The notes under the pieces are model-generated. The model ran no database searches. It worked only from the letters and a program-made list of their open reading frames with translations, and had not been told where the DNA came from. This document shows positions 27,764 to 37,950 of a stretch of DNA of 64,000 nucleotides, one piece after another (position 1 is the stretch's first letter; each line of letters opens with the position of its first letter). The position numbers and the translations under genes were made by a program. This stretch comes from Pantoea sp. A4 (GTDB lineage: Bacteria > Pseudomonadota > Gammaproteobacteria > Enterobacterales > Enterobacteriaceae), in the NCBI RefSeq assembly GCF_000295955.2, contig NZ_ALXE01000046.1, positions 1 to 64,000 on the forward strand, written 5' to 3'.

Positions 27764-28832
27764 TACGCCTCCGGCGCAGCAGGCCAATTACACCACGCGG
27801 TAAGAACAGCGTGACGAGGATAAACATCAGTCCGAGAAAGAACAGCCAATACTCCGGGAAAGCCACGGTAAACCAACTCTTGGCCCCATTCACAATCGCA
27901 GCCCCCAGCAACGGGCCAATCAAAGTACCGCGACCGCCCAGCGCCACCCAAATCGCAGCTTCAATGGAGTTAGTCGGCGACATTTCTCCCGGATTAATTA
28001 TGCCTACCTGCGGGACATACAGCGCCCCCGCCAGACCACACAGCATGGCGGATAGCGTCCAGACAAACAGCTTGAACCCCTTGGGATCGTAGCCAATAAA
28101 CATTAAACGGTTTTCTGCATCCCGCACCGCCGTCAACACACGACCAAACTTGCTGCGCGCCAGGGCAAACCCAACGCCGAGGCTTGCTAACAACAGCAAC
28201 ACGGTACAGACGAACAGGCCAATACGGGTGGTGGTGGCGGTGATTTCAAACCCCAGCAGGGTGGTGAAACCCGTGAAGCCATTGTTACCACCAAACCCCG
28301 TTTCATTACGGAAGAACAGCAGCATTCCGGCATACGTCAGCGCCTGGGTCATGATGGAAAAATAGACCCCTTTGATTTTCGAACGAAACGCAAAGAAGCC
28401 GAATAGCAGCGCTAAACCGCCGGGCACCAGGACAATCAGGCACAGCGCCCACGCGAAATGCTCGGTTCCCACCCAGAACCAGGGTAATTTGTCCCACGAT
28501 AAAAAAGACATAAACGCCGGGAGCTGGTCCCCTGCCGCCTGGCGCATCAGGTACATGCCCATTGCATAGCCACCCAAGGCAAAAAACAGGCCGTGGCCCA
28601 GCGAAAGCAGACCGGCATAGCCCCACACCAGATCCAGCGCCACGGCCACAATGGCATAGCAGAGGATCTTGCCGACCAACGTCAACGTATAGGTAGAGAT
28701 CGCCAACGGATGGCTGGCCGGTAAAAGTGCCAGAAACGGCATCACCAGCAACATCAGGGTGATGATGATCCCGCAGCACCAGCTCAGTCGTGGCGCTTTA
28801 CGGGCGAGTGTTAATGTCAGTGGCTGGCTCAT
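27756..28832 (-). CDS. urtC: Urea ABC transporter permease UrtC
   Basis: A 358-residue LivM-type inner-membrane permease with about ten hydrophobic segments and the branched-chain-permease hallmarks YAIVAVALDLVWGYAGLLSLGHGLFFALGGYAMGMYL and MTQALTYAG. Its start overlaps the urtB stop by one base (TGATG) and its end overlaps urtD, so urtB, urtC and urtD are translationally coupled. The length is usual for UrtC. Confidence 0.93.
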
Positions 28833-30397
28833 CAGTCGATTACCCTCCCTTTAAAGGCAAATAATCCCTGCGGACGTTTTTGAATAAACAGGACGATCAA
28901 CACCAGGATCAGGATTTTGCCCAGCACCGCGCCAATCTGTGGCTCCAGCACTTTATTCAGAATGCCCAGACCAAAGGCGGCAACCACCGTACCCGCCAGT
29001 TGCCCCACACCGCCCAGTACCACTACCAGGAAGGAGTCGATGATATAACCCTGCCCCAATTCCGGCCCGACGTTGCCCAGTTGCGACAGCGCAACGCCAC
29101 CAAGGCCGGCGATCCCGGAACCCAGGCCAAATGCCAGCATATCGATGCGCCCGGTCGGCACGCCACAACAGCCCGCCATGGTTCGGTTCTGAGTAACAGC
29201 ACGTACGCTAAGGCCAAGTCGGGTTTTGTTCAGCAGCAGCCAGGTCAGTGCCAGAACCACAAACACGAAACCAATCACCGCGATGCGGTTATAAGGCAGA
29301 ACCAGATTTGGCAACACCTGCCAGCCGCCAGAGAGCCAGCCAGGATTAGAGACTTCGAGGTTCTGTGCACCGAACATCACGCGGACTAACTGAATCAGCA
29401 TCAGGCTGATGCCCCAGGTCGCCAGCAGCGTCTCTAACGGGCGACCATACAGATGGCGGATAATCAGGCGCTCCAGCAGCATGCCCATCGTAGCGGTGAC
29501 CAGGAATGCCACCGGCAGGGCCAGAAGCGGATACCAGGCCAGCCACTGGGGGGCAAATTGCTGAAACAGGCTTTGCACCATCCACGTTGCATAGGCCCCC
29601 AGCATCAGCATCTCGCCATGAGCCATATTGATCACGCCAAGCAGACCATAGGTAATCGCAAGGCCAAGTGCAGCAAGCAGCAAAATGGAGCCGAGGGAGA
29701 GACCGGTAAACGCCTGCCCTAGCCAGTCGCCCCACATCAGGCGATGTTTGATCTGTTGAAGACTGTGGCTAGCCGCCGCGCGAACCTGGGCGTCAGGCTC
29801 ATTGCTGGCCTGGGTTAAACGATTGAGACTGGCCTGCATATTAGGGTCGCTCGACGCCCCCAACAGGGTGACGGCGTTAAGGCGTACGGCAGCATCCGGG
29901 CTGGCCAGTTGCAGATTGGCCGCTGCCATCGCCAGCACCCGATGAACCTCGAGATCTTTTTCTGTCGCCAGGCGCTGTTGAATAAGCGGGAGTTGATCGG
30001 CAGCGCCATCGTTTTGCAGCTGTTGGGCGGCGCGGAGGCGAACGGCTGGGTCTTGGCTTACCAACTGATGCGCCGCGAGCGCGCTGGCAATGAGTTGGCG
30101 CAGCCGGTTATTCATAAACAGTTTTTTCGTTTCGCCCGTGGGTTGCTGAGCACTGTCCAACGGGAGCAGTTTGTCAGCCTGTTTATCGAACGGCTGTTTG
30201 TTTTGGTCGATGACGACGCTTTCGTTGCGCAGTGCCTGTAACAGTGGCACGCGGCTGGCCTGTGGAGACGCGGCCCATTGTTGCAGCAGCGTCGCCTGTT
30301 GATTCCGGCTGGCGGCGGCAAAGTCAGCGCCATCGCCCGCCCGGGCGAGCCACGGCAGGAGCAGCAGCAGACAGCAAAGATAACGGCGGATTGTCAT
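28832..30397 (-). CDS. urtB: Urea ABC transporter permease UrtB with N-terminal extension
   Basis: A 521-residue LivH-type permease. A signal-like first segment (YLCCLLLLLPWLARAG) precedes about 190 residues of helical, HEAT-like sequence rich in Leu, Ala and Gln that should lie in the periplasm. The membrane domain begins near WGDWLGQAFTGLSLGSILLLAALG and contains INMAHGEMLMLGAYATW. This long form is usual for proteobacterial UrtB. It is separated from urtA by 78 bases containing a hairpin. Confidence 0.92.
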   Translation of the reverse strand: MTIRRYLCCLLLLLPWLARAGDGADFAAASRNQQATLLQQWAASPQASRVPLLQALRNESVVIDQNKQPFDKQADKLLPLDSAQQPTGETKKLFMNNRLRQLIASALAAHQLVSQDPAVRLRAAQQLQNDGAADQLPLIQQRLATEKDLEVHRVLAMAAANLQLASPDAAVRLNAVTLLGASSDPNMQASLNRLTQASNEPDAQVRAAASHSLQQIKHRLMWGDWLGQAFTGLSLGSILLLAALGLAITYGLLGVINMAHGEMLMLGAYATWMVQSLFQQFAPQWLAWYPLLALPVAFLVTATMGMLLERLIIRHLYGRPLETLLATWGISLMLIQLVRVMFGAQNLEVSNPGWLSGGWQVLPNLVLPYNRIAVIGFVFVVLALTWLLLNKTRLGLSVRAVTQNRTMAGCCGVPTGRIDMLAFGLGSGIAGLGGVALSQLGNVGPELGQGYIIDSFLVVVLGGVGQLAGTVVAAFGLGILNKVLEPQIGAVLGKILILVLIVLFIQKRPQGLFAFKGRVID

Positions 30398-30432
30398 GGT
30401 GATGATCCTGTTTGTCGTTGGTGCGGCTTGAC

Positions 30433-30455
30433 GCCCTCACACTGTGGGTGAGGGC
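30433..30455 (-). other. Hairpin between urtA and urtB
   Basis: GCCCTCAC/GTGAGGGC stem with a 7-base loop in the only sizeable gap inside the urt block. Such hairpins after binding-protein genes often protect the upstream mRNA or reduce read-through, giving more binding protein than permease. Confidence 0.5.
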
Positions 30456-30475
30456 ATCAGCACGCACTTTGCCTA

Positions 30476-31744
30476 TTACTGGGTCGATTTCACCGGATAA
30501 TCCGGCTTCTTATCATTGCCTGCGATATACGGACTCCACGGCTGCGCGCGGACCGGTTTATCGGTCTGCCACACCACGTTGAACTGGCCGTTATCCTCGA
30601 CTTCGCCAATCATCACCGGCTTATGCAGATGGTGGTTGGTTTTATCCATGGTCAGAGTGAAACCGTCTGGCGCTTTGAACGTCTGGCCAGCCATCGCCGC
30701 CCGCACCTTATCCACATCCGTGGTCCCCGCCTTCTCGACAGCCTGGGCCCACATGTGAATGCCGACATAGGTCGCTTCCATCGGGTCATTGGTCACCACG
30801 GTGTCTGCATTCGGCAGGTTGTGTGCTTTAGCGTAGGCGCGATAATCCGCAACAAATTTGGCGTTGGTGGGGTTATCCACGGACTCAAAGTAGTTCCACG
30901 CCGCTAACTGGCCGACCAGCGGTTTGGTATCAATGCCACGCAGCTCCTCTTCACCGACCGAGAAGGCAATCACCGGAATATCCGTGGCTTTGATGCCCTG
31001 GTTAGCCAGTTCTTTGTAGAACGGCACATTGGAATCGCCGTTGATGGTGGAGATCACCGCCGTTTTACCGCCAGCAGAGAATTTCTTGATATTAGAAACA
31101 ATGGTTTGATAATCGCTGTAGCCAAACGGGGTATAGACTTCTTCGATGTCTTTATCCTGCACCCCTTTGCTATGCAGGAACGCACGCAGGATCTTATTGG
31201 TGGTGCGCGGATAGACGTAATCAGTACCCAGCAGGAAGAAGCGTTTGGCCGCCCCGCCGTCTTCACTCATCAGGTATTGCACCGCCGGAATGGCCTGCTG
31301 ATTAGGCGCAGCACCGGTATAGAAGATGTTCGGTGACATTTCTTCCCCTTCATACTGCACCGGGTAGAACAACAGGCCGTTCAGCTCTTCAAACACCGGT
31401 AACACCGACTTGCGTGAAACAGAAGTCCAGCAACCAAACACCGCAGCGACTTTGTCTTGCGTCAGCAGTTGGCGTGCTTTCTCGGCAAACAGCGGCCAGT
31501 TTGACGCCGGGTCGACCACCACCGGTTCCAGCTTCTTGCCCAACACACCGCCTTGCGCATTGATCTCATCAATGGTCATCAACGCCATGTCTTTTAACGG
31601 TGTCTCTGAAATCGCCATGGTGCCGGACAGTGAAGAGAGGATGCCAACCTTGATGGTGTCAGCGGCCTGGGCACCAAAGGTAAACCCCAGACTTGCCACG
31701 GTAGCGGTGAGCGCAAAAGCTTTTAGCAACGAACGTCTTTTCAT
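30476..31744 (-). CDS. urtA: Urea ABC transporter substrate-binding protein UrtA
   Basis: A 422-residue periplasmic binding protein of the Leu/Ile/Val family, UrtA group (IKVGILSSLSGTMAISETPLKD, FGCWTSVSRKSVLPVFEELNGLLFYPVQYEGEE). The FGCWTSxSRK stretch is typical of urea and short-amide binders. The leader MKRRSLLKAF...FGAQA has a twin-arginine-like RRSLLK motif, so export by Tat is possible, as for other UrtA proteins. It lies 28 bases downstream of the GntR gene. Confidence 0.93.
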   Translation of the reverse strand: MKRRSLLKAFALTATVASLGFTFGAQAADTIKVGILSSLSGTMAISETPLKDMALMTIDEINAQGGVLGKKLEPVVVDPASNWPLFAEKARQLLTQDKVAAVFGCWTSVSRKSVLPVFEELNGLLFYPVQYEGEEMSPNIFYTGAAPNQQAIPAVQYLMSEDGGAAKRFFLLGTDYVYPRTTNKILRAFLHSKGVQDKDIEEVYTPFGYSDYQTIVSNIKKFSAGGKTAVISTINGDSNVPFYKELANQGIKATDIPVIAFSVGEEELRGIDTKPLVGQLAAWNYFESVDNPTNAKFVADYRAYAKAHNLPNADTVVTNDPMEATYVGIHMWAQAVEKAGTTDVDKVRAAMAGQTFKAPDGFTLTMDKTNHHLHKPVMIGEVEDNGQFNVVWQTDKPVRAQPWSPYIAGNDKKPDYPVKSTQ

Positions 31745-31772
31745 TGTTAAACCCCTAAAAATGTTGATGTTT

Positions 31773-32471
31773 TTATTCGATGGGTTGAAGCCTGGCCTGC
31801 TGTAACATATGCAATGTGATCTTTCTGACCTCTGCCTTACTGACCGCGATATGGTCAGTTAAAATGCGTTGCGCCTCCTCGGTGTGTTGCTGAAAAATCG
31901 CCCGTAAAATCTGGGCATGTTCACGGTATGTCGCATCGACCCGGTCATCTCGCGTGAAATCGAGACGGCGGATAATGCGGATTTTTTCGGTCAACTCGGC
32001 GTGGATGCGCGCCATCTCCTGATTGCCAGCGGCGGCGACCAGGGCCATATGAAACGCTTCGTCTTGCAGCGACACCGCTTTGCCGTCTTCCAACCGGGCC
32101 GCATCCATCCAGAAGCTTTTCAACGCGCTGAGGGTCTCAGCGCAGGATAGCGGCGGCAGCGCACACAGGCGGCGCACCGCTTCACGCTCCAGAACGGTAC
32201 GGAAGTCGTACAGCTCTTCGAAGTACTCGAAGTCGAACGGCTTCACCTGCCAGCCACTGCGGAACCACACTTCGACATAGCCCTCGCGTTCCAGCCAGAA
32301 CAGCGCCTGACGCACCGGGGTGCGGCTCACCTCCAGCCGCTCAGCGATTTCGTTTTCGCTGAAGCGGTCACCGGGCATGAGGCGAAACTCAAAAATGTCC
32401 TGTTTCAGTGCCTGATACACCTTCTCCGCCAGCGCTTCCGGGCGGCCTTTACTGCGTGGGCTTTGGTTCAT
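31773..32471 (-). CDS. GntR/FCD family regulator of the urea operon
   Basis: A 232-residue FadR-type regulator with an N-terminal winged helix (YQALKQDIFEFRLMPGDRFSENEIAERLEVSRTPVRQALFWLEREGYV) and a C-terminal all-helical FCD ligand domain. It is encoded inside the operon, 9 bases after urea carboxylase and 28 before urtA, so it is co-expressed with its probable targets. A GntR-like sequence TTGTATACCA lies between the predicted transcription start and the first gene of the operon. The effector may be urea, allophanate or a related compound; this is inference. Confidence 0.88.
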   Translation of the reverse strand: MNQSPRSKGRPEALAEKVYQALKQDIFEFRLMPGDRFSENEIAERLEVSRTPVRQALFWLEREGYVEVWFRSGWQVKPFDFEYFEELYDFRTVLEREAVRRLCALPPLSCAETLSALKSFWMDAARLEDGKAVSLQDEAFHMALVAAAGNQEMARIHAELTEKIRIIRRLDFTRDDRVDATYREHAQILRAIFQQHTEEAQRILTDHIAVSKAEVRKITLHMLQQARLQPIE

Positions 32472-32480
32472 GGGATTTCC

Positions 32481-35400
32481 TTATTCCAGCCACAACAGAG
32501 TGTCGCCCGGACTCACCGGACGCCCGGACTGGCAGGCAATGCGTTTCACCGTGCCACCCTGCGGCGCGACAATGGCCAGTTCCATCTTCATGGCTTCAAC
32601 GATGATCAGCGTCTGACCGGCTTCCACCGCGTCACCCGGCTGCACCAGCACTTTCCAGATATTGCCGTTCATATCCGCGCACACTGCCCGCGCATCGTCA
32701 TCGGCTTCCGGTGCAACCAGCGTCTCTTCACGGGTTAGCGGCGCGTTCTGCTCTTCCTGCGCCCACAGCATCACTTCCTGTTCGAAAGCGGCGGACTGAC
32801 GCTGACGGAAGTCGGCAATCGAGTCGGCGTTTTCCGTCAGGAACTGCTGGTGGGCAGCGAAATCAAACAGCGTCTCTTCGATGCACACCGTGGCGCGCCC
32901 CTCGCGGAAGTCATCTCGCAGTTGGGTAAGCTCATCTTCCGTCACCGGATAGAAACGCACCTGATCGAAGAAGTGCAGCAGCCAGGGTTCATCCGCCGCG
33001 AACTGATCGTTTTTAAGGAATTTGTTCCAGATCGGCAGCGTGCGGCCCACCAGTTGATAACCGCCGGGAGAGTCCATGCCGTAGATGCACATATACATCC
33101 CGCCGATACCCACCGTGCCTTCCGCAGTAAAGGTGCGGGCGGGGTTATATTTGGAGCTGAGCAGACGATGACGGGGATCAACAGGCACCGCACAAGGCGC
33201 GCCCAGATAGACATCACCCAGTCCGAGGATCAGATAGCTGGCATCGAAAATCGTGTCACGGACCGCTTCACGGCTCTCCAGTCCGTTGATGCGCTGAATA
33301 AAGTCGACGTTGTTGGGCAACCAGGGCGCGGTAGTCCGCACGGTTTCCTGGTAGCGCTCGACGGCACCCAGCGTAGCGCTGTCTTCAAATGCCATCGGCA
33401 TCCAGACCACGCGCGACGGAACTTTCAACTGGCTGACATCGCCGAGCCCGGCTTCCAGTTCCAGCAGCAGATTCATCAGCTGTTTTTGACTGAGGATCAG
33501 GCTGTCATAGCGTACTTGCAACGAACGTACACCGGGCGATAGCTCTTCAACACCCGGCACCGCGCGCTCACTTAGCGCTTGCATTAACAGGTGTACCCGC
33601 AGGCGCAGCGCCAGATCCAGTACGTTATCGCCATACTCAATCAGCACGTATTTATCCCCGGCCTGGCGATAGACGGCTACAGGCGTGGTGTCTGTCGCGG
33701 GCAGTGCAGCCAGCAAGGTTGCAGAGCCGAACGCCGTGGTCGCTAATGACGGCACAGCAAACGACCTGGCGTGATGGCTGCGCAGCGTGGCGACCGACTC
33801 AGCCTGCGCTTTTTCAAGGGCCACCGCTTCTTCCGCACTGACTGGATAGAAACGAATGCGGTCGCCGGGTTTTACCTGGCCGACTTTCCACAGTTCTGCT
33901 TTAGCAATAGTCACAGGACAGACGAAGCCGCCAAGGCTTGGGCCGTCATGGGTGAGGATCACCGGGAAATCACCGGTGAAGTTCACTGCCCCAATCGCAT
34001 ATTCGCAGTCATGAACGTTGGAAGGATGCAGCCCGGCTTCACCCCCGTTGGCGCGCGTCCAGGTCGGTTTTGGCCCCACTAAGCGCACGCCAAGGCGGTT
34101 AGAGTTGTAGTGCACCTGCCAGTCGCTGGCAAAGAACTCATCAATCGCGGCTTGCGTAAAGAAATCTGGCGCGCCATGGGGTCCATACAGCACACCAATA
34201 CGCCATTCAGTGCCGTAATATGGCACCAGCGCGTGATCGAGGGCTTGCGGTTCACTGATCGGCGCGGGCGTGGTGCAGGCGGCCAGCAGCGGCTGAGAGA
34301 TCGGCAGCATATCCGCGATACGCAGGGTGCGACCGGCATGGCCGCCAAACTGCCCCAGTGAGAAGGTCGAACGGCTGCCAAGATATTCCGGCACATCGAA
34401 ACCGTTACGAACCGCCAGATAGGTGCGGCAACCGCTGTGAGCACGGCCAAGGGTCAAGGTTTGCCCTGCTTTAACGCCGACCGGCTGCCAGTAATCCAGA
34501 CTCTCGCCATCCAGTTCTGCCGGGCAATCAGCCCCGGCAAGGGCAATCACCGCATCGCTGTGAAAACGCAGCGTTGGCCCCTGTAGGGTAAACTCCAGCC
34601 CGGCGGCGCTGTCGTGGTTGCCGACAATGCGGTTAGCGAGGCGGAAGGCATAATCATCCATCGGGCCAGAGGGCGGCACGCCGATATCCCAGTAGCCAAG
34701 GCGGCCAGGGAAATCCTGAATGCTGCTGAAGGTGCCCGGTTGCAGTACTTCAATCACACTGGCAGTTGGCGTAAAGCTGTCGAGGAAACGCGTCCACACT
34801 TTGCCGCTGTGGAACGCTTCCGTGGCGACAATCTGGCGCAGATAGTCGAGATTGGTGGCAATGCCGTGCAGTTGCGTGGCATCCAACGCCTGCTGCATTT
34901 TCGCCAGCGCCGCTTCGCGCGTGTCGGCGTGAACGATCAGTTTGGCGATCATCGGATCGTAAAACGCCGAAACCTCCGTACCGGTATCGATCCAGCCATC
35001 CACCCGCACGTCTTCCGGGAAACTGACACCGGTCAGCACGCCTGGACTTGGCTGGAAGTTTTTCAGCGGATCTTCTGCGTAGATACGCACTTCAATCGAC
35101 GCGCCTTTGGGTGCCTGTTGCAGACGCGCCCAGTCAATGGCATCACCTGCGGCAACCTTCAGCATGCACTCCACCAGATCGAGGCCGGTGACACACTCCG
35201 TCACCGGGTGTTCCACCTGTAAACGGGTGTTCACTTCGAGGAAGTAGAACGCGTCCTGTTCGGCGTCATAGATGTATTCCACGGTTCCGGCACTGCGATA
35301 GCTCACCAGCTCGCCCAGACGCACCGCCGAAGCCAGTAGTGCTTCACGCGTGGCCTGAGGAAGATTGGGCGCTGGCGTCTCTTCCACCACTTTCTGATTG

Positions 35401-36098
35401 CGGCGCTGGAGTGAACAGTCTCGCTCACCCAGGGCGATCACTTTGCCGCTGCCGTCACCAAAAATTTGTACTTCAACGTGGCGCGCACGGTCGATAAAGC
35501 GCTCCAGGAACACGCCTGCGTCACTGAAGAATTGTTCGCCGAGACGACGCACACTTTCCCACGCGTTTCGAAGCGCTTCAGGGTCGTCACAGCGGGTTAA
35601 ACCAATACCGCCACCGCCCGCGGTGCTTTTCAGCATCACGGGATAACCGATGTTTTCAGCAGCGCTGAGCGCGTCTTCCAGTGAGTTCAGTAACGGTGTA
35701 CCCGGCGTCATCGGCACGCCTGCGCTGGCGGCCAGTTCACGCGCGCGGTGTTTCAGACCAAACTCACCAATCTGCTGTGCGGTTGGACCTACAAATGCCA
35801 TCCCTGCCTCTTCGCAGGCGGCGGCAAACGGCAGGCTCTCAGACAGGAAACCGTAGCCCGGCCAGATGGCTTCTGCGCCGCTCTCTTTAGCGGCGGCTAA
35901 AATTTTATCGATGCGCAAATAGCTGTCGCTGGCCTTATCCCCACCCAGCGCAATCGCCACATCCGCTTCTTTCACATGGCGTGCATTCCGGTCTGCATCG
36001 GAATAGACCGCGACGCTTTTCACACCAAGGCGTTTCAGGGTACGGATCGCGCGGCAGGCAATTTCGCCACGGTTAGCAATCAGAACGGTGCTGAACAT
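32481..36098 (-). CDS. uca: Urea carboxylase (biotin-dependent)
   Basis: A 1205-residue enzyme that makes allophanate from urea, bicarbonate and ATP. Domain order: biotin carboxylase (about 1-450, GGGGIGLTRC ATP-grasp loop, EVNTRLQVEHPVTE); a KipA/AHS2-like half starting near VLQPGTFSSIQDFPGRLGYWD; a KipI/AHS1-like half; and a C-terminal biotinyl domain with EAMKMEL, the biotinylated lysine about residue 1171. Length is standard for bacterial urea carboxylase. It begins two bases after the allophanate hydrolase stop. Together they form a two-protein urea amidolyase, an ATP-using alternative to urease. Confidence 0.95.
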   Translation of the reverse strand: MFSTVLIANRGEIACRAIRTLKRLGVKSVAVYSDADRNARHVKEADVAIALGGDKASDSYLRIDKILAAAKESGAEAIWPGYGFLSESLPFAAACEEAGMAFVGPTAQQIGEFGLKHRARELAASAGVPMTPGTPLLNSLEDALSAAENIGYPVMLKSTAGGGGIGLTRCDDPEALRNAWESVRRLGEQFFSDAGVFLERFIDRARHVEVQIFGDGSGKVIALGERDCSLQRRNQKVVEETPAPNLPQATREALLASAVRLGELVSYRSAGTVEYIYDAEQDAFYFLEVNTRLQVEHPVTECVTGLDLVECMLKVAAGDAIDWARLQQAPKGASIEVRIYAEDPLKNFQPSPGVLTGVSFPEDVRVDGWIDTGTEVSAFYDPMIAKLIVHADTREAALAKMQQALDATQLHGIATNLDYLRQIVATEAFHSGKVWTRFLDSFTPTASVIEVLQPGTFSSIQDFPGRLGYWDIGVPPSGPMDDYAFRLANRIVGNHDSAAGLEFTLQGPTLRFHSDAVIALAGADCPAELDGESLDYWQPVGVKAGQTLTLGRAHSGCRTYLAVRNGFDVPEYLGSRSTFSLGQFGGHAGRTLRIADMLPISQPLLAACTTPAPISEPQALDHALVPYYGTEWRIGVLYGPHGAPDFFTQAAIDEFFASDWQVHYNSNRLGVRLVGPKPTWTRANGGEAGLHPSNVHDCEYAIGAVNFTGDFPVILTHDGPSLGGFVCPVTIAKAELWKVGQVKPGDRIRFYPVSAEEAVALEKAQAESVATLRSHHARSFAVPSLATTAFGSATLLAALPATDTTPVAVYRQAGDKYVLIEYGDNVLDLALRLRVHLLMQALSERAVPGVEELSPGVRSLQVRYDSLILSQKQLMNLLLELEAGLGDVSQLKVPSRVVWMPMAFEDSATLGAVERYQETVRTTAPWLPNNVDFIQRINGLESREAVRDTIFDASYLILGLGDVYLGAPCAVPVDPRHRLLSSKYNPARTFTAEGTVGIGGMYMCIYGMDSPGGYQLVGRTLPIWNKFLKNDQFAADEPWLLHFFDQVRFYPVTEDELTQLRDDFREGRATVCIEETLFDFAAHQQFLTENADSIADFRQRQSAAFEQEVMLWAQEEQNAPLTREETLVAPEADDDARAVCADMNGNIWKVLVQPGDAVEAGQTLIIVEAMKMELAIVAPQGGTVKRIACQSGRPVSPGDTLLWLE

Positions 36099-36100
36099 GG

Positions 36101-37897
36101 TTATTTACTCCCCTGAGAGGCCAGCCAGTTGCGCCAGCCACCGAATTCGGTAATTTCCAGCGCCTGTGACAGCACCGCCGGTTCGCAGATAAAGCCTTTC
36201 ACTACCCGACCATCAGCCAGCGTCAGTGAGCCAATGCCGAGCGGTGCCGGGATTTCCACCACGAACTCGCCAAAGCGCGCCAGCGGGATATCCCACAGTT
36301 CCACGGTGATGGCGGCCCCGCTGCTGTCTCGCAGCAGGCCCGGTTTTTTGATCGGCCCATCAAGCAGGGCAAACAGGCGATAGTGGTTGGCCGTTTGCGT
36401 CTCTTCCACCAGCACGGCGTTGCGGGTGATGAGCTGGAAGTTGAGCGGCATACCAGTGAGGTGCGCCCCAACCACCGCCACGCGCACATGATCGGTAGAA
36501 ACCGGTAATGCGCCAGGTGGGATCGGCGGAGCTTTGCCGGTGGCCCCTAACGTCAGCGCCATCTGATGCTGCCAGCGCAGGCCAAAACCGGCCAACGCGC
36601 GATCCTGCCAGGCCGGTGCGATCACGGTGATCCCGGCAGGCAGGCCGTCGTTGCGGAATGGGCCAGGCAGCGCCAGTGCGCTGAGATCGGCGAGATTGGT
36701 GAAGTTGGTGTAGGTGCCGAAGTGTGAGTTGTAATGCACCGGTTCCTGCTTCATCTCTTCCAGCGTGTGGATAGTGGGAGAAGTCGGCACCACAACGGCA
36801 TCAAACTGCGCCAGCGTGTGTTGGATTTGGCGTGTTAACTCAGCACGCAGGTATTCGGCCTGATAAGCCTCGACGGCGGTGTATTTCAGGCCGCTGCTGA
36901 CGATGCCATACACCACGGGGTCCATCTCTTCCGGGCGGTTGATCATTTCGCCGACCGCCACGGTGCGTTCTGCCACCCAGGGGCCGTAATAGAGTTGTTC
37001 GGCAAGCTGATGGAACGGAGTGAAATCAATCGGGTGCAGCACGGCACCGCCCACTTGCAGCTGCTCTAGCGCCGCCAGCCAGGCAGCTTCGGCCTGCTTA
37101 TCCCCAAAGAATTCTGGTGAGGCCGGGATAGCGAAATCTGGCTGCGCCTTAAAGCTGGCTGGCGCAGTGTGCGGGTTGCTGCGCGAGTAGGCATCACCCG
37201 CGTCGTAGCCGCCTGCGGCAGTCGCCACGACAAAGGCATCTTCAACTGTTAAAGCAAACACCGAGATGGTGTCATTCAGGCGACAGGCAGGCACCACACC
37301 GCTGGCCGAGAACCAGCCTTTGGTCGGCTTTAATCCAACGATGTTGTTAAAGCCTGCCGGTACGCGACCGGAACCGGCGGTATCGGTGCCGAGAGAGAAG
37401 CCAACCAGGCCGCGCGCCAGCACCGAGGCGGAGCCCGAACTGGAACCGCCGCTGACATAGTCAGGATCAAAGGTGTTGCTCACTGCGCCAAACGGAGAAC
37501 GCGTGCCCACCAAGCCCGTTGCATATTGGTCGAGGTTGGTTTTCCCTATCACCACCGCACCCGCCGCTTTTAACTGCGCCACCACAAAAGCATCAACTTC
37601 GGCGGTGTAGGTGAAAGCCGGACAAGCCGCACTGGTGGGCCAGCCCGCAACGTCAATATTGTCTTTTACCGCAAACGGCACCCCAAACAGCGGCAGTGCT
37701 GAAGGGTTACGCAGGTAACTCGCCAGCAGGGGCTCAATCTGTGCCTGTAACTGCGCCGGTGTGGCGAGATAGAGCCAGGCATTGTCTTGCGCGTCTATAG
37801 CGTCAAGGTGGGCGGCCAGCACATTACCGATCGCTTCAGGTTGATGTTGATACAGCAGTTGCCAGTCTTTCAGGGTCAAACCAAAGGTAGAGGCCAT
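36101..37897 (-). CDS. atzF: Allophanate hydrolase (amidase signature family)
   Basis: A 598-residue amidase that hydrolyses allophanate to ammonia and carbon dioxide. The amidase-signature Lys-Ser-Ser residues are visible in FAVKDNIDVAGWPTSAACPAF, GGSSSGSA and GTDTAGSGRVPAG. A C-terminal domain of about 150 residues (from LPVSTDHVRVAVVGAHLTGMPLN) matches the AtzF/DUR1 allophanate-hydrolase extension. The start is taken at MASTFGL, preceded by GGAATTCATT, rather than 14 codons upstream. It is the first gene of the operon, directly behind a sigma-54-like promoter. Confidence 0.93.
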   Translation of the reverse strand: MASTFGLTLKDWQLLYQHQPEAIGNVLAAHLDAIDAQDNAWLYLATPAQLQAQIEPLLASYLRNPSALPLFGVPFAVKDNIDVAGWPTSAACPAFTYTAEVDAFVVAQLKAAGAVVIGKTNLDQYATGLVGTRSPFGAVSNTFDPDYVSGGSSSGSASVLARGLVGFSLGTDTAGSGRVPAGFNNIVGLKPTKGWFSASGVVPACRLNDTISVFALTVEDAFVVATAAGGYDAGDAYSRSNPHTAPASFKAQPDFAIPASPEFFGDKQAEAAWLAALEQLQVGGAVLHPIDFTPFHQLAEQLYYGPWVAERTVAVGEMINRPEEMDPVVYGIVSSGLKYTAVEAYQAEYLRAELTRQIQHTLAQFDAVVVPTSPTIHTLEEMKQEPVHYNSHFGTYTNFTNLADLSALALPGPFRNDGLPAGITVIAPAWQDRALAGFGLRWQHQMALTLGATGKAPPIPPGALPVSTDHVRVAVVGAHLTGMPLNFQLITRNAVLVEETQTANHYRLFALLDGPIKKPGLLRDSSGAAITVELWDIPLARFGEFVVEIPAPLGIGSLTLADGRVVKGFICEPAVLSQALEITEFGGWRNWLASQGSK

Positions 37898-37910
37898 AAT
37901 GAATTCCAAC

Positions 37911-37920
37911 TGGTATACAA
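37911..37920 (-). promoter_or_regulatory. Candidate GntR-family operator
   Basis: TTGTATACCA on the minus strand, a near-palindrome around GTATAC of the kind bound by FCD-type GntR regulators. It lies between the predicted start of transcription and the allophanate hydrolase ATG, where a repressor would block expression. The site is short, so chance is possible. Confidence 0.4.
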
Positions 37921-37934
37921 GATGGGATTTGTAT

Positions 37935-37950
37935 TGCAATTGGCTTGCCA
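37935..37950 (-). promoter_or_regulatory. Sigma-54 (RpoN) promoter of the urea operon
   Basis: On the minus strand TGGCAAGCCAATTGCA matches the RpoN consensus TGGCAC-N5-TTGCW at all but one position. GG and GC have the standard spacing. The predicted start is near 37924, about 27 bases before the first coding ATG. A sigma-54 promoter fits nitrogen control of urea use. Confidence 0.7.

Noticed and set aside
32850..33542. 230-codon plus-strand ORF inside urea carboxylase
   Set aside because: Antisense to a strongly conserved gene and without a start signal.
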